Of a stretch of 64,000 bases of DNA, positions 1-8,424 are shown in pieces. The stretch is from CAYLPJ01 sp964385465 (lineage in GTDB: Bacteria > Planctomycetota > Phycisphaerae > SM23-33). Within the stretch, counting starts at the first letter, position 1; the number at the start of each line of letters is the position of its first letter. Made by a program: the position numbers and the translations under genes. A model generated the notes under the pieces. It saw only the letters and a program-made list of their open reading frames with translations, did not search any database and was not told the DNA's origin. The stretch is taken from positions 62,001 through 126,000 of the forward strand of contig CAYLPJ010000007.1 of assembly GCA_964385465.1 (NCBI GenBank). The letters run 5' to 3'.

Positions 1-3000
1 GGTAGACGTACTCGACCTGCATTACGCGGGGCAGGTCCCGGCCGGTGCGGTCGTACTTCATCAGCATCTTGCCGCTGTAGGGCGCCCCGGCGTCGACGAA
101 CGTCACGAGCGTCTCCCATTCATCGGCGGTGAGCCCGCGGCGGACCTTCCGGTGCCTGGGGTGGCGGGTGAGCGTGGTGATCAGCTTGCTGCGGTGCGAG
201 CCGAACGCCTTGGGCATCGAAAGGAAGAACGACCCCTGGTGGTTGAGCACGCTGACGAGTTGCCCCGGCGCCCGCCCGGCGTAGACCTTGCGGAACCACG
301 CGCGGCTGTCGCTGTGGTCCATCGGTTCGGTGACGCCGGGACGGTAATGAGGCCAGAGCTCGCGAAACCACTTGTGCAGGTTCTTCGACCCGGGCATGGG
401 GTCGCCCCATTTCAGCCCGAACAGGCTGCGGTAGGACTGGAGCAGCCCGTAGCCGTCCCGCCGCGAGGAAAACTCGATCCCGGCCTCGGGGTCATTCCGC
501 GAGTGGCATCGGCCGCACTGCCGGACGAGGATGGGATGGACCATCTCCTCGTAGTCGATCATCCGCCGTGTGCCCCAAGGCGGGGGCTGCGGATGGTCCG
601 GTCGCCGCCCGCTGGCCGCGAAGGCGGGCGGCTTGGGCCCGATGGCCACCGCGCGCGTTTCGTGGCAACCGATGCATCCCCGGGCCTCGCCGGGCTGGAA
701 CTCCACGTGCGACCGCATGCGGCGGAGCTCCATGAGGTCGGCGTCGAGGGCCTGGAAGTACACCGGCGTGTAGACGGGCACCTTGAAATATGCCGAGCCG
801 TCGTCGGCGACCGGCACCGTGCCGATCACCCGCGTGCCGCACCATGTCCACCACCCCACCGTCGTCCCGCCGAAGCCGGGGTAGTGCGGGTACCACCGGA
901 AGTTGCCCTCCGGGCCCTTGAAGAACGTCCAGTCCGTCCGGTGCGAGATGCGAATGTACTTCACCTCCCCGCGCTCGATCCCAGGCAGGTCCGCGTAGAC
1001 GTCCGAGACATAGCACGTCGCGTGCTCCATCTCGGGACGGGTGGTATCCGGCAGGATCGGCGGCTTCGTTCGGGGGGTCACGGCCATGGGGTACGCCAAC
1101 TCGACGAACGGGTCGCGGGCGACGATCTCCTTGTTTCCCCAGGCGTCCTGGAAGTAGATCGCGAAGCCGAAGGACTCGCCCTTGGCGCGGCCGTTGTCCT
1201 CGCAATGGGCGACCAGCAGGGCCTTGTCGTTCAGCGGGAAAGGTGTCTGGTACCAGCCGCCGCGGAGATGGTTTGCGTCGTGGACGCCGCCTTCGGCAAC
1301 GGGGCGGAGGTCGTTGGGCATCCCGCCTTGCACATCCGTCGAGCCGAATGCCATCGCCCGCAGGGCCTCCGGCTCGTTGAGCCCCTTGCCCGGCGCGATC
1401 TCGATCAGCCAGCCTTCCGGGCAATGATGGTGCCCGGTACCGATGGCGAGGAGTTTCTCCGTGCCGGGCACGGGCATGGCGTCGCGGAGCGAGTAGGGCC
1501 TGCGGAGGTGCTCCTTGAACAGTGCGTCGTTGTACGTGCCGTCCGGACGGACGGTCCAGAGCGTGTGCGGCGGGAAGATGCTCCGCTCCTGGTAGTCCCA
1601 TCGCAGGTAGCCGATCTGGCCGTTCGGCAGCGCGTGCGGATAGCGGTCGTAGTCCTTGTTCCACGTGAGCCGCTTGATCCGCCCCTCGGCCGGCCAGACG
1701 CGGAAGAGGTTCAGCGTCGTGGCGTTCTGCTCCCACCCCCCGCACTCCGACGAGCCGTGCCCGCGGTCGGAGGCGAACACCACCGAGCCGTCGGGCAGGT
1801 AGGTCGGCTCCATGTCGATGTACTTCTCGTCGCCGGTGATCTTCGTCGGACCGGACGTCCGCTCGCCGGTGTCCGGGTCGATGCCGATCTCGTAGAGCTT
1901 CTGCGGCAGCCCGCCGCCCTTGGGACGCTCGTAGTTGCTGTTGCCCTTCCGCCAGTGATTGCCCGGCCAGTGCTCCCAGACGTCCGGCGTCTGCACAGCG
2001 TAGGAGAAGACGATGCGATCGGCGTCGAAGAACAGGTCCGCCCCGCGAATCGAGCCGATCGGCAGCGTGTCGCCCAGGAGGCTCGTCGGCTCGGGAAGGT
2101 CCAGGCCGTGCTGGATCAGGATGTCCGACGGCGGGGGCACCTTGCCCTGGTGCTGGCTGTTGCCCGAAATATTGTGCTGGCCCTGGAACGACCGACGACG
2201 CACGTACGCCAGCCGAGGCACCCACCTTGCCGCGGCCGCCAGAACGACCTCCCGGGCCGTCCCGCGAAGCGAAAGCCACGCCCGGCGGGCGGCGAGAAGG
2301 TCGTTCTCCTTCGCCGCCGCCTTCACGGCCGCGACGGCGGCGCCCAGGCTGGCGAGGGCCTCCCCGGCCCCGGCGTGCCCGCCGAGTTCGGCGTACGCCG
2401 CCAGCTTCCGGGCCCGCTCGGCCACAGCGGGTGCGTTGTCGGCCAGCGCGGCCGCGGAACGGTGCAGATCAAGGCGCACGGCCTGTCGGACGTGGTCCCA
2501 TCGGGCGAGGTTTCCGGCGTTCCACAGCTTGCGCCACGTCACGAACCAGGCCGGCGGGTCCTTTGTCTTGTCTGTCCATGGCGGGGGGACGTGGCGGCAG
2601 TTGTTCCGTTCGGCGACGCGCAGGCCGATCGCCCATTCGGCGATGCCCGCGACGAACGGGTCTTCGGTGTCCAGAAGCCTGGCCGCGCGGGCCAGCAGGT
2701 CCTCCGCCCGCTCCTCGAAGCCGATCTCCAGGATTACCTCCGCCAACGCCGTGCGCGCGGCGACGCTCTCCTCGGCCGTCAGGGCGTCCAGCACCGCATC
2801 GAACGCCGGCGGGCAGGGCTTCTTCGCCCGTCGAGGCCCGGCCGCGAACCCGTCCATCGCCGCCGCCAGGGCCGCCGAATTCGCCGAGCCGTCCGCCGTA
2901 GGCCAAGCCGCCAGCAGCCGCCGGACCACCTCGCCGGTCTGCTCGCCTTCCAGGAGCCTGGCGTACTCGCCGGTCAGCCGCGTGACCTGCTTCTTCCAAG

Positions 3001-3109
3001 CCCGGGCCTTCTTCCCCTCGTCGTCGTACCGCTGGGCCGGCGCCGCGGCACAAAGCCCCGCGACCACCATCCCAACCGCGATCCGCTGGTACGTCGTCGT
3101 CATCGCCAT
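1..3109 (-). CDS. HzsA-like exported di-haem protein (3' end missing)
   Basis: The minus-strand frame is open from an ATG at 3109 to the window edge, about 1036 codons without a stop. The N-terminus (MAMTTTYQRIAVG...AAAPAQ) is a signal peptide. The middle, about residues 440-800, has propeller-like strands such as TYLPDGSVVFASDRG and TVRPDGTYNDALF. These resemble the middle domain of hydrazine synthase alpha (HZS_alpha family), common in Planctomycetota proteins that do not make hydrazine. Two c-type haem motifs, CIGCH near residue 811 and CGRCH near residue 866, lie in the C-terminal part, so it is probably a periplasmic redox or surface protein. A second ATG at 3103 sits about nine bases from an AGGAG and may be the true start. 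The substrate is unknown. The gene diverges from the PDZ/HEAT protein across 120 bases. Confidence 0.83.
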   Translation of the reverse strand, partial: MAMTTTYQRIAVGMVVAGLCAAAPAQRYDDEGKKARAWKKQVTRLTGEYARLLEGEQTGEVVRRLLAAWPTADGSANSAALAAAMDGFAAGPRRAKKPCPPAFDAVLDALTAEESVAARTALAEVILEIGFEERAEDLLARAARLLDTEDPFVAGIAEWAIGLRVAERNNCRHVPPPWTDKTKDPPAWFVTWRKLWNAGNLARWDHVRQAVRLDLHRSAAALADNAPAVAERARKLAAYAELGGHAGAGEALASLGAAVAAVKAAAKENDLLAARRAWLSLRGTAREVVLAAAARWVPRLAYVRRRSFQGQHNISGNSQHQGKVPPPSDILIQHGLDLPEPTSLLGDTLPIGSIRGADLFFDADRIVFSYAVQTPDVWEHWPGNHWRKGNSNYERPKGGGLPQKLYEIGIDPDTGERTSGPTKITGDEKYIDMEPTYLPDGSVVFASDRGHGSSECGGWEQNATTLNLFRVWPAEGRIKRLTWNKDYDRYPHALPNGQIGYLRWDYQERSIFPPHTLWTVRPDGTYNDALFKEHLRRPYSLRDAMPVPGTEKLLAIGTGHHHCPEGWLIEIAPGKGLNEPEALRAMAFGSTDVQGGMPNDLRPVAEGGVHDANHLRGGWYQTPFPLNDKALLVAHCEDNGRAKGESFGFAIYFQDAWGNKEIVARDPFVELAYPMAVTPRTKPPILPDTTRPEMEHATCYVSDVYADLPGIERGEVKYIRISHRTDWTFFKGPEGNFRWYPHYPGFGGTTVGWWTWCGTRVIGTVPVADDGSAYFKVPVYTPVYFQALDADLMELRRMRSHVEFQPGEARGCIGCHETRAVAIGPKPPAFAASGRRPDHPQPPPWGTRRMIDYEEMVHPILVRQCGRCHSRNDPEAGIEFSSRRDGYGLLQSYRSLFGLKWGDPMPGSKNLHKWFRELWPHYRPGVTEPMDHSDSRAWFRKVYAGRAPGQLVSVLNHQGSFFLSMPKAFGSHRSKLITTLTRHPRHRKVRRGLTADEWETLVTFVDAGAPYSGKMLMKYDRTGRDLPRVMQVEYVY

Positions 3110-3229
3110 GTTCTCCTATCGGGGCCAATCTACCACACGGACCGGCCACCGCCGCGCCCCTATTGCCTTTCTGCGCGGCGGGCAGTAGGATCGGGGACGT
3201 TCCGTAGCCTGCGGCAAGGGAGACAGGGG

Positions 3230-5710
3230 ATGTTCCATCGCGTCGGGTGCGTCGGGCTGTGGGCGGTTGTTTCCTGCGTCGGTTTCCCGGCTGTTGGTGC
3301 GGAGTCGGCGGGGCCATCGGCCCGGGAGATCGCCCGGCTGGTCCGCGAACTGGACGGTGACCGCTTCAAGCAGCGCGAGTCGGCGATGCGTCGGCTGCTG
3401 GCGATCGGCAAGCCGGCCATCGAGCCGCTGGAGAAGGCCCTGGACTTCGACGAGCTCAGCCCCGAGGGCGTCCACCGCGCCAAGTGGCTGCTGACGCGCC
3501 TCTCCGGGCCGGGCCACGGCGTCGTCTGGCGCGAGGTGGTCAACTATGAGCTCTGGGGCGGGATATGCCTGAAGGAGGGGCGCTTCTCGCGGCTCGGCAA
3601 GATCCGGGACGGGGACGTGATCACCGCCGCCGAGGGCAAACCCGTGCACACGCGGGAGCAATTGGTCGCCATGTTCGGGCGCTACAGCGGCACCCCCCAC
3701 AAGTTCCGAGTCTGGAGGGATGGCCTCGGGGAGGTGCCGGCCTCGCTCGCGTGGACAAACAAGGCGCATCCGAACTTCAGGACTTGGCCGGACACGGCCG
3801 CGCTGTACCAGCGGTTCGGCCATCACGGCCCATGGGACGAACACATCCAGGAAGCGATCCGCGACTACTACGACCGCGAGCCGGAGGCCATTGTCAAAGC
3901 CCGGCAGGCGTGGGAACTGGGTTGCCGGGACGGCGTGGCCCTCCAGATCTTGCTGGAGGCCCTGATTGCAGCCGGCCAGGCGGACAGAGCCCTCGAAGTG
4001 GGCTTGCGGGAACTGCCGTCGCTGAAGGGCTTTCACCCGGGCGGGCGGTGGCGGCTGGGGGAGATCCCCGCGCGGATCGTCCACGCCTGCCGCGTTCTCG
4101 GCCGGCGCGAGCAGGGGCTGGCGCTGCTGGAGAGTTCCCTCGCCGAGGCGGGCAAGACCGGGGCCTTCGAGGCCGTCACGATACTCCGCCGCTGCGAGCT
4201 GGAGGTGCGGCAGGCGGAGGGCGCCGTCGCCCTCGCCAACATTCTGAAAGCCCACGGTGCCGAACTGAAGCCCGACGACTGGCCCTTCGAGACGCTGCTG
4301 GGCGTCGTCGAAACCCTCGCCGCCGACGGGAACCAGCAGCGCCCTCTCGACTTCCTGGCGTCCCTCCGCCCAACACCGCCGATCAGGAAGCTGATCGACT
4401 TCCGCCGGGAACAGCGGCGGCTCGCGGAGAACGACGTACCGCTCGAACCCCACCGCGTGCTGGCCTGGCGAACCGCCCCGCTGGGGATCTGCCGGCTCCG
4501 CCGCTCGCCCGTCTGGGTGCGACAGCCGTCCATGCCGATGCCGGCGCTGATCGAAGTCGATCTTTGCATGCCGTCCTTCCTGCCTGACGAGCACCGCCAG
4601 TCCCCCACCGAGGTCAAGCTCTGTGCGTATCCCACCTCCCCCACGCAGATCCACGTGAACCTGCGCCGCACGGGACGGCTGCGTTTCGGAGGCAGGGGCC
4701 GCCCGGTCGAAGGAGACGACCGCCTTTGCTTATGGGGATACCAGAAGAAGGGCAACCGCATCGGCGTCGGCTACGCCCCCGGGCGCACGTTCGTGACCGT
4801 CAACGGCCGGCGGGTGAGGCTGTGGCGTCACGACGCCAACGTCGGCGGTGCGGCGCTGCTGTTTCGCGTCACAGGCGCGACAGCAGTCGTCCGCGCCATC
4901 CGCTGCTACGTGCCCTCCGCCGCGCCGGTGGACAACGCCGCCGTCGCCGCGGCCATGGCCGCGCGCCGCGATGCGATGATCGCCGGGGATCTACCGGCCG
5001 TTCGGGCCCGGCAGGCCGAGCTGAAGTCCCTTCTGGCACCCGTACCGGCAGCGGCGCGGTACCTGGACGCCCACGAGCACCTGGTGGATCTCTACGCCCG
5101 GCTCTTCACGCCGAACGGGCTGGTGTTCTCGTCGAAGGAGGTGCTCCGTCGCCGCCCGGCGATCCGTGCCATACGCAGCGTCATCAAGCGCGGCACGCGC
5201 AAGGCCGTTTTGGACAGGAGTTGGGGCCGGCGCTGCCTGCCCCTGCCGATGCCGGCGGACGTGGAGGTCACCGGCATCCTGCCGGTCCCGGCCAAGCTGG
5301 AGAAGTACACCAGTTGGCAACTGTCCTGGGACGGCCCGATCCTCGGGGGAGACGAGGTGCCCGAGGCCTCCTCTCCTTCCCTCCGCTTCGCCGTCAGGGA
5401 CCCCAACTGCTGGCTCAGCGATTGCGCCGGCGCCAGCGCGTGCGGACGGGTGCCCGGGGCCGGACCGGGCCGGGCCATCGCCTTCTGCATCCGCGCCCGG
5501 GGCGACCGGGCCGTGCTGTTCGCCAACGACCCCCACAAGCCGCTACTGGACCTCGACGGGCTGCGACGACACCACCGCGGCGTCGCGGTGCATTTCAAGG
5601 GCATTCCCTACCCCGACGGCCTCGCCGGCGGACCGCCGATCGTCCTCCGCCACCTGCCCGAGGACAAACCCCTTGACGCGCCGGCCGACCTGCCCAAACT
5701 GCCGGACTGA
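3230..5710 (+). CDS. Exported HEAT/PDZ/TPR-type protein, function unknown
   Basis: The ATG at 3230 follows AGGGAG at a good distance. The frame is open far upstream, but that part lies over the opposite-strand haem gene and is not coding. The 826-residue product has a signal peptide (residues 1-24, ending AVGAES). A HEAT-like segment follows at about 30-90 (FKQRESAMRRLLAIGKPAIE), then a PDZ-like domain at about 95-165 (KIRDGDVITAAEGKPVHT), alpha-helical TPR-like repeats to about 400, and a beta-rich C-terminal half that may be a carbohydrate-binding or LamG-like fold. No catalytic motif is visible. PDZ with repeat domains suggests a periplasmic scaffold or a regulator of another enzyme; this is inference. 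Such mosaic proteins are typical of Planctomycetota. Confidence 0.85.
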   Translation: MFHRVGCVGLWAVVSCVGFPAVGAESAGPSAREIARLVRELDGDRFKQRESAMRRLLAIGKPAIEPLEKALDFDELSPEGVHRAKWLLTRLSGPGHGVVWREVVNYELWGGICLKEGRFSRLGKIRDGDVITAAEGKPVHTREQLVAMFGRYSGTPHKFRVWRDGLGEVPASLAWTNKAHPNFRTWPDTAALYQRFGHHGPWDEHIQEAIRDYYDREPEAIVKARQAWELGCRDGVALQILLEALIAAGQADRALEVGLRELPSLKGFHPGGRWRLGEIPARIVHACRVLGRREQGLALLESSLAEAGKTGAFEAVTILRRCELEVRQAEGAVALANILKAHGAELKPDDWPFETLLGVVETLAADGNQQRPLDFLASLRPTPPIRKLIDFRREQRRLAENDVPLEPHRVLAWRTAPLGICRLRRSPVWVRQPSMPMPALIEVDLCMPSFLPDEHRQSPTEVKLCAYPTSPTQIHVNLRRTGRLRFGGRGRPVEGDDRLCLWGYQKKGNRIGVGYAPGRTFVTVNGRRVRLWRHDANVGGAALLFRVTGATAVVRAIRCYVPSAAPVDNAAVAAAMAARRDAMIAGDLPAVRARQAELKSLLAPVPAAARYLDAHEHLVDLYARLFTPNGLVFSSKEVLRRRPAIRAIRSVIKRGTRKAVLDRSWGRRCLPLPMPADVEVTGILPVPAKLEKYTSWQLSWDGPILGGDEVPEASSPSLRFAVRDPNCWLSDCAGASACGRVPGAGPGRAIAFCIRARGDRAVLFANDPHKPLLDLDGLRRHHRGVAVHFKGIPYPDGLAGGPPIVLRHLPEDKPLDAPADLPKLPD

Positions 5711-5740
5711 GCCCGACATGGCCCGCCAGGAGAATGCGCG

Positions 5741-6994
5741 ATGCACGTGCCCTTGATCCCCCTCCTCCCCGCCGTCGCGGCCGCATGTGCGCTGGCCGCC
5801 GGATCGGCGACCGCCGACGACGCCAACGCCGCCGCACGCCCGGGCGCCCGGCCGGCGTCGTTCGCCGACTTCGACCGCCGGGCCCGCGCGGGCAAGCCGA
5901 TGAACGTCGTCTTCTTCGGCGGGTCGCTGACGTGGGGCGCCAACGCCTCCGACCCCCAGCGGACCAGCTACCGGGCCCGCATGGGCCGGTGGCTTCGAGA
6001 AGCCTACCCGCGCTGCCCATTCGCCTTCCACGACGCCGCCATCGGCGGGACCGGCTCGAAGCTCGGGCTCTTCCGCCTCCGGCGCGACGTGCTCGCACAC
6101 CGGCCGGACCTGGTCTTCCTCGACTTCACCGCCAACGACGGGCTCGAGGGCACGGACCAGCCGACGCTCGCCGCATACGAATGCCTCGTACGGGAGTTGG
6201 TCGCACGCGGCACTCCCGTCGTCCAGGTGCTGCTTGGGTTCAAGTGGAACTTCGCGCCGCGGTTCCGCCCCGACACCATGCCCCGCCGCCGCGACCACCT
6301 GAAGATCGCCGCCGCCTACGGCCTGGGCGTCGCCGACAGCTTCCCGCACATCCAACAGGCCCTCGACGCCAACCGCACGACGCTGAAGGTCATGTGGCCG
6401 TTGGACGGTGTGCACCCGGGCGACCGCGGCTACGAACTGTTCTTCGAGGCCGCCCGGGACGGCTTCCGCCGGGCCGTGGCCGAGAAACGCACCTGCCGCA
6501 TGCCCGCCGAGCCGGTGTTCCCCCCGGCGCTGCGGGGCCGCCGGCGGCTGCGGCTGGTCGCCACCGACCTGCCCGACGGCTGGACGCGCAAGCTCACCTA
6601 CCGCACGAGTCTGTGGTTCGACGGGCTGTCCAGCCGGTGGATGGACGACGTGGCCGTCTTCGACGCCGCCGGGCGCGAGCGGACCTCCCCGCTTACGTTC
6701 GAGTTCACCGGCACGCTGGTGGGGCTGTTCGGCGAGGCCGACGAGAACGGACTGGACGTCGAGGTCCGCATCGACGGCAAACGCGTTCCCTACCGCCCCA
6801 ACCCCAAGAAGCCCGCCCGCGACACGTGGGCCTGGAACACCAGCCGCTTCGGCAAGGGCCGACTGTTCATCTGGCGCGTCCTCGCCTCCGACCTGGCCCC
6901 CGGCAAGCACACGCTCGAGCTCCGGCCTGTCCTGCCCGCCGAAAGCGGCAAGGGCCAACTCCGCGTCGAAAGCCTCTGCACGGCCGGGCCGTGA
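5741..6994 (+). CDS. Exported SGNH/GDSL-family hydrolase
   Basis: This 417-residue protein has an N-terminal signal peptide. The SGNH blocks are visible: block I FFGGSLTWG with the nucleophile Ser at about residue 62, block III DFTANDG at about 130, and block V DGVHPGDRG at about 221-229 with the catalytic Asp and His. The glycine of block II probably lies in AAIGGTGS. The last 170 residues form a separate beta-rich module that may bind carbohydrate. The family covers esterases and lipases, including sugar O-deacetylases. With three other carbohydrate-esterase-type genes within 6 kb, deacylation of plant or algal polysaccharide is the likeliest role. The start at 5741 has CAGGAGA about eight bases upstream. 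It lies 30 bases after the PDZ gene, so the two may be co-transcribed. Confidence 0.88.
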   Translation: MHVPLIPLLPAVAAACALAAGSATADDANAAARPGARPASFADFDRRARAGKPMNVVFFGGSLTWGANASDPQRTSYRARMGRWLREAYPRCPFAFHDAAIGGTGSKLGLFRLRRDVLAHRPDLVFLDFTANDGLEGTDQPTLAAYECLVRELVARGTPVVQVLLGFKWNFAPRFRPDTMPRRRDHLKIAAAYGLGVADSFPHIQQALDANRTTLKVMWPLDGVHPGDRGYELFFEAARDGFRRAVAEKRTCRMPAEPVFPPALRGRRRLRLVATDLPDGWTRKLTYRTSLWFDGLSSRWMDDVAVFDAAGRERTSPLTFEFTGTLVGLFGEADENGLDVEVRIDGKRVPYRPNPKKPARDTWAWNTSRFGKGRLFIWRVLASDLAPGKHTLELRPVLPAESGKGQLRVESLCTAGP

Positions 6995-7062
6995 ACGGTG
7001 TACACTGGCGGCAGGCAGCGAGATTCCGCCCGAGCCCGATCGCCAACGGAAAGGAACGTGGC

Positions 7063-8307
7063 ATGAGAAGGTTGCTGATGGTTGTCGTGGTGGTAGCGTG
7101 TGTGGCGGGGATGCTGGCCGGTCAGGCCCCGGCCGCGCCGCTGAAGGTGTATATCCTCGCCGGGCAGTCGAACATGCAGGGGCAGGCGAAGATCGAGACG
7201 TTCGACTACATCGGCGACGACCCGGCCACCGCGCCACTGCTGAAGAGTATGCTCGGCCCCGACGGCACGCCGCGCGTGTGCGAGGACGTGTGGATATCCT
7301 ACCTCACCGGCGGCGGGGACAAGCTGGGCGAGGGGCACGGCAAGCTGACGGCCGGCTACGGGGCACGCCGCGAGCCGGCCGAGCCCGGAGAGAAGATCGG
7401 CCCGGAGTTCACCTTCGGCATCACGATGGCCGAAGCGGTCGATGGCCCGGTCCTGCTGATCAAGACGGCGTGGGGGGGCAAGTCCCTGAACACGGACTTC
7501 CGCCCGCCCAGCGCGGGGCCGTACGAGTTCAACGAGTCCCAACTGGCGAACTTCAAGAAGCAGGACAAGGACATCGAGAAGATCAAGGCCGAGAGGGCCT
7601 CCCGGACCGGTCACTACTACCGGCTGATGATCGAGCATGTCAAACGCGTGCTGAGCGATCCCAAGCGTGTGGTGCCCGCCTACGACGCGGACCACGGATA
7701 CGAGCTCGCCGGGTTCGTCTGGTTCCAGGGCTGGAACGACATGGTCGACCGCGGCACGTATCCAAACCGGGGCAAGCCCGGCGGGTACGCCGAGTACTCC
7801 GAGCTGCTGGCCCATTTCATTCGCGACGTCCGCAAGGACCTCGGCGCGGCGAAGATGCCCTTCGTCATCGGCGTGATGGGCGTCAACGGCCCGACCCGCG
7901 AGTACGTCAGCCCGCGGTACAAGGGCATCCACCAGAACTTCCGGGACGCCATGGCCGCCCCGGCGAAGCTGCCTGAGTTCAAGGGCAACGTCGCGGCCGT
8001 ACTGACCGAACTGTACTGGGACAAGCCGCTGGCGGCGATCGCGGCCAAGCACGGCGAGGTCCGGAAGATGGCCCACTACCTCCGGAACAAGAGCAAGGGC
8101 CACCCCAACGAAGACGGCACGATGACGCGGGAGCAGCAACGCGAGTACATCAAACAGTACCGCGCGAAGCTCATCACGCCCGAAGACGAGGCGATGTGGA
8201 AGCGCGGGTCGTCCAACGCTGGCTACCACTACCTCGGCTGCGCCAAGACCATGGCCTTGATCGGCCAGGCCTTTGCCGAAGCCATGCTGGAGATGGAGAA
8301 GAACTGA
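7063..8307 (+). CDS. Exported SASA-domain carbohydrate esterase
   Basis: The 414-residue protein has a strong signal peptide (MRRLLMVVVVVACVAG...APAAP), then the hallmark SASA (sialate O-acetylesterase-like, DUF303/CE6) block YILAGQSNMQGQ near residue 35, whose Ser is the expected nucleophile. Further conserved elements are LIKTAWGGKSLN near 140 and GFVWFQGWNDM near 220. The family removes acetyl groups from sialic acids or from xylan, and the substrate here is unknown. The start is fixed by the signal peptide and by AAAGGAA before the ATG at 7063. It lies 68 bases after the SGNH hydrolase on the same strand. It is convergent with a second SASA protein, and the two share the GQSNM motif but differ in length and architecture. 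Confidence 0.9.
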   Translation: MRRLLMVVVVVACVAGMLAGQAPAAPLKVYILAGQSNMQGQAKIETFDYIGDDPATAPLLKSMLGPDGTPRVCEDVWISYLTGGGDKLGEGHGKLTAGYGARREPAEPGEKIGPEFTFGITMAEAVDGPVLLIKTAWGGKSLNTDFRPPSAGPYEFNESQLANFKKQDKDIEKIKAERASRTGHYYRLMIEHVKRVLSDPKRVVPAYDADHGYELAGFVWFQGWNDMVDRGTYPNRGKPGGYAEYSELLAHFIRDVRKDLGAAKMPFVIGVMGVNGPTREYVSPRYKGIHQNFRDAMAAPAKLPEFKGNVAAVLTELYWDKPLAAIAAKHGEVRKMAHYLRNKSKGHPNEDGTMTREQQREYIKQYRAKLITPEDEAMWKRGSSNAGYHYLGCAKTMALIGQAFAEAMLEMEKN

Positions 8308-8324
8308 ACGGTTGACCGGAGGCA

Positions 8325-8339
8325 GGCCGCCCGGCGGCC
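8325..8339. terminator. Possible bidirectional terminator hairpin
   Basis: A perfect GC-only inverted repeat, GGCCGCC-C-GGCGGCC, lies 18 bases after the stop of the plus-strand SASA gene and 86 bases after the stop of the convergent one. There is no T-tract. The position between convergent genes is the main support. Confidence 0.4.
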
Positions 8340-8424
8340 GGGCCGGAGCGCCAGCACCTGGTCCCCTGGCCGGGATGCAGACACCGCGTGGCCGCTGACG
8401 GGCCTGCCGATGCCTCGCGTCCGC

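Noticed and set aside
492..2279. Long minus-strand open frame of 595 codons
   Set aside because: It is Arg/Gly/Pro-rich shadow coding; the haem protein with CxxCH motifs lies in another minus frame over the same bases.
152..3229. Long plus-strand open frame that runs in phase into the PDZ/HEAT gene
   Set aside because: It is antisense to the haem protein, has no domain pattern, and the true gene has its own signal peptide and ribosome-binding site at 3230.
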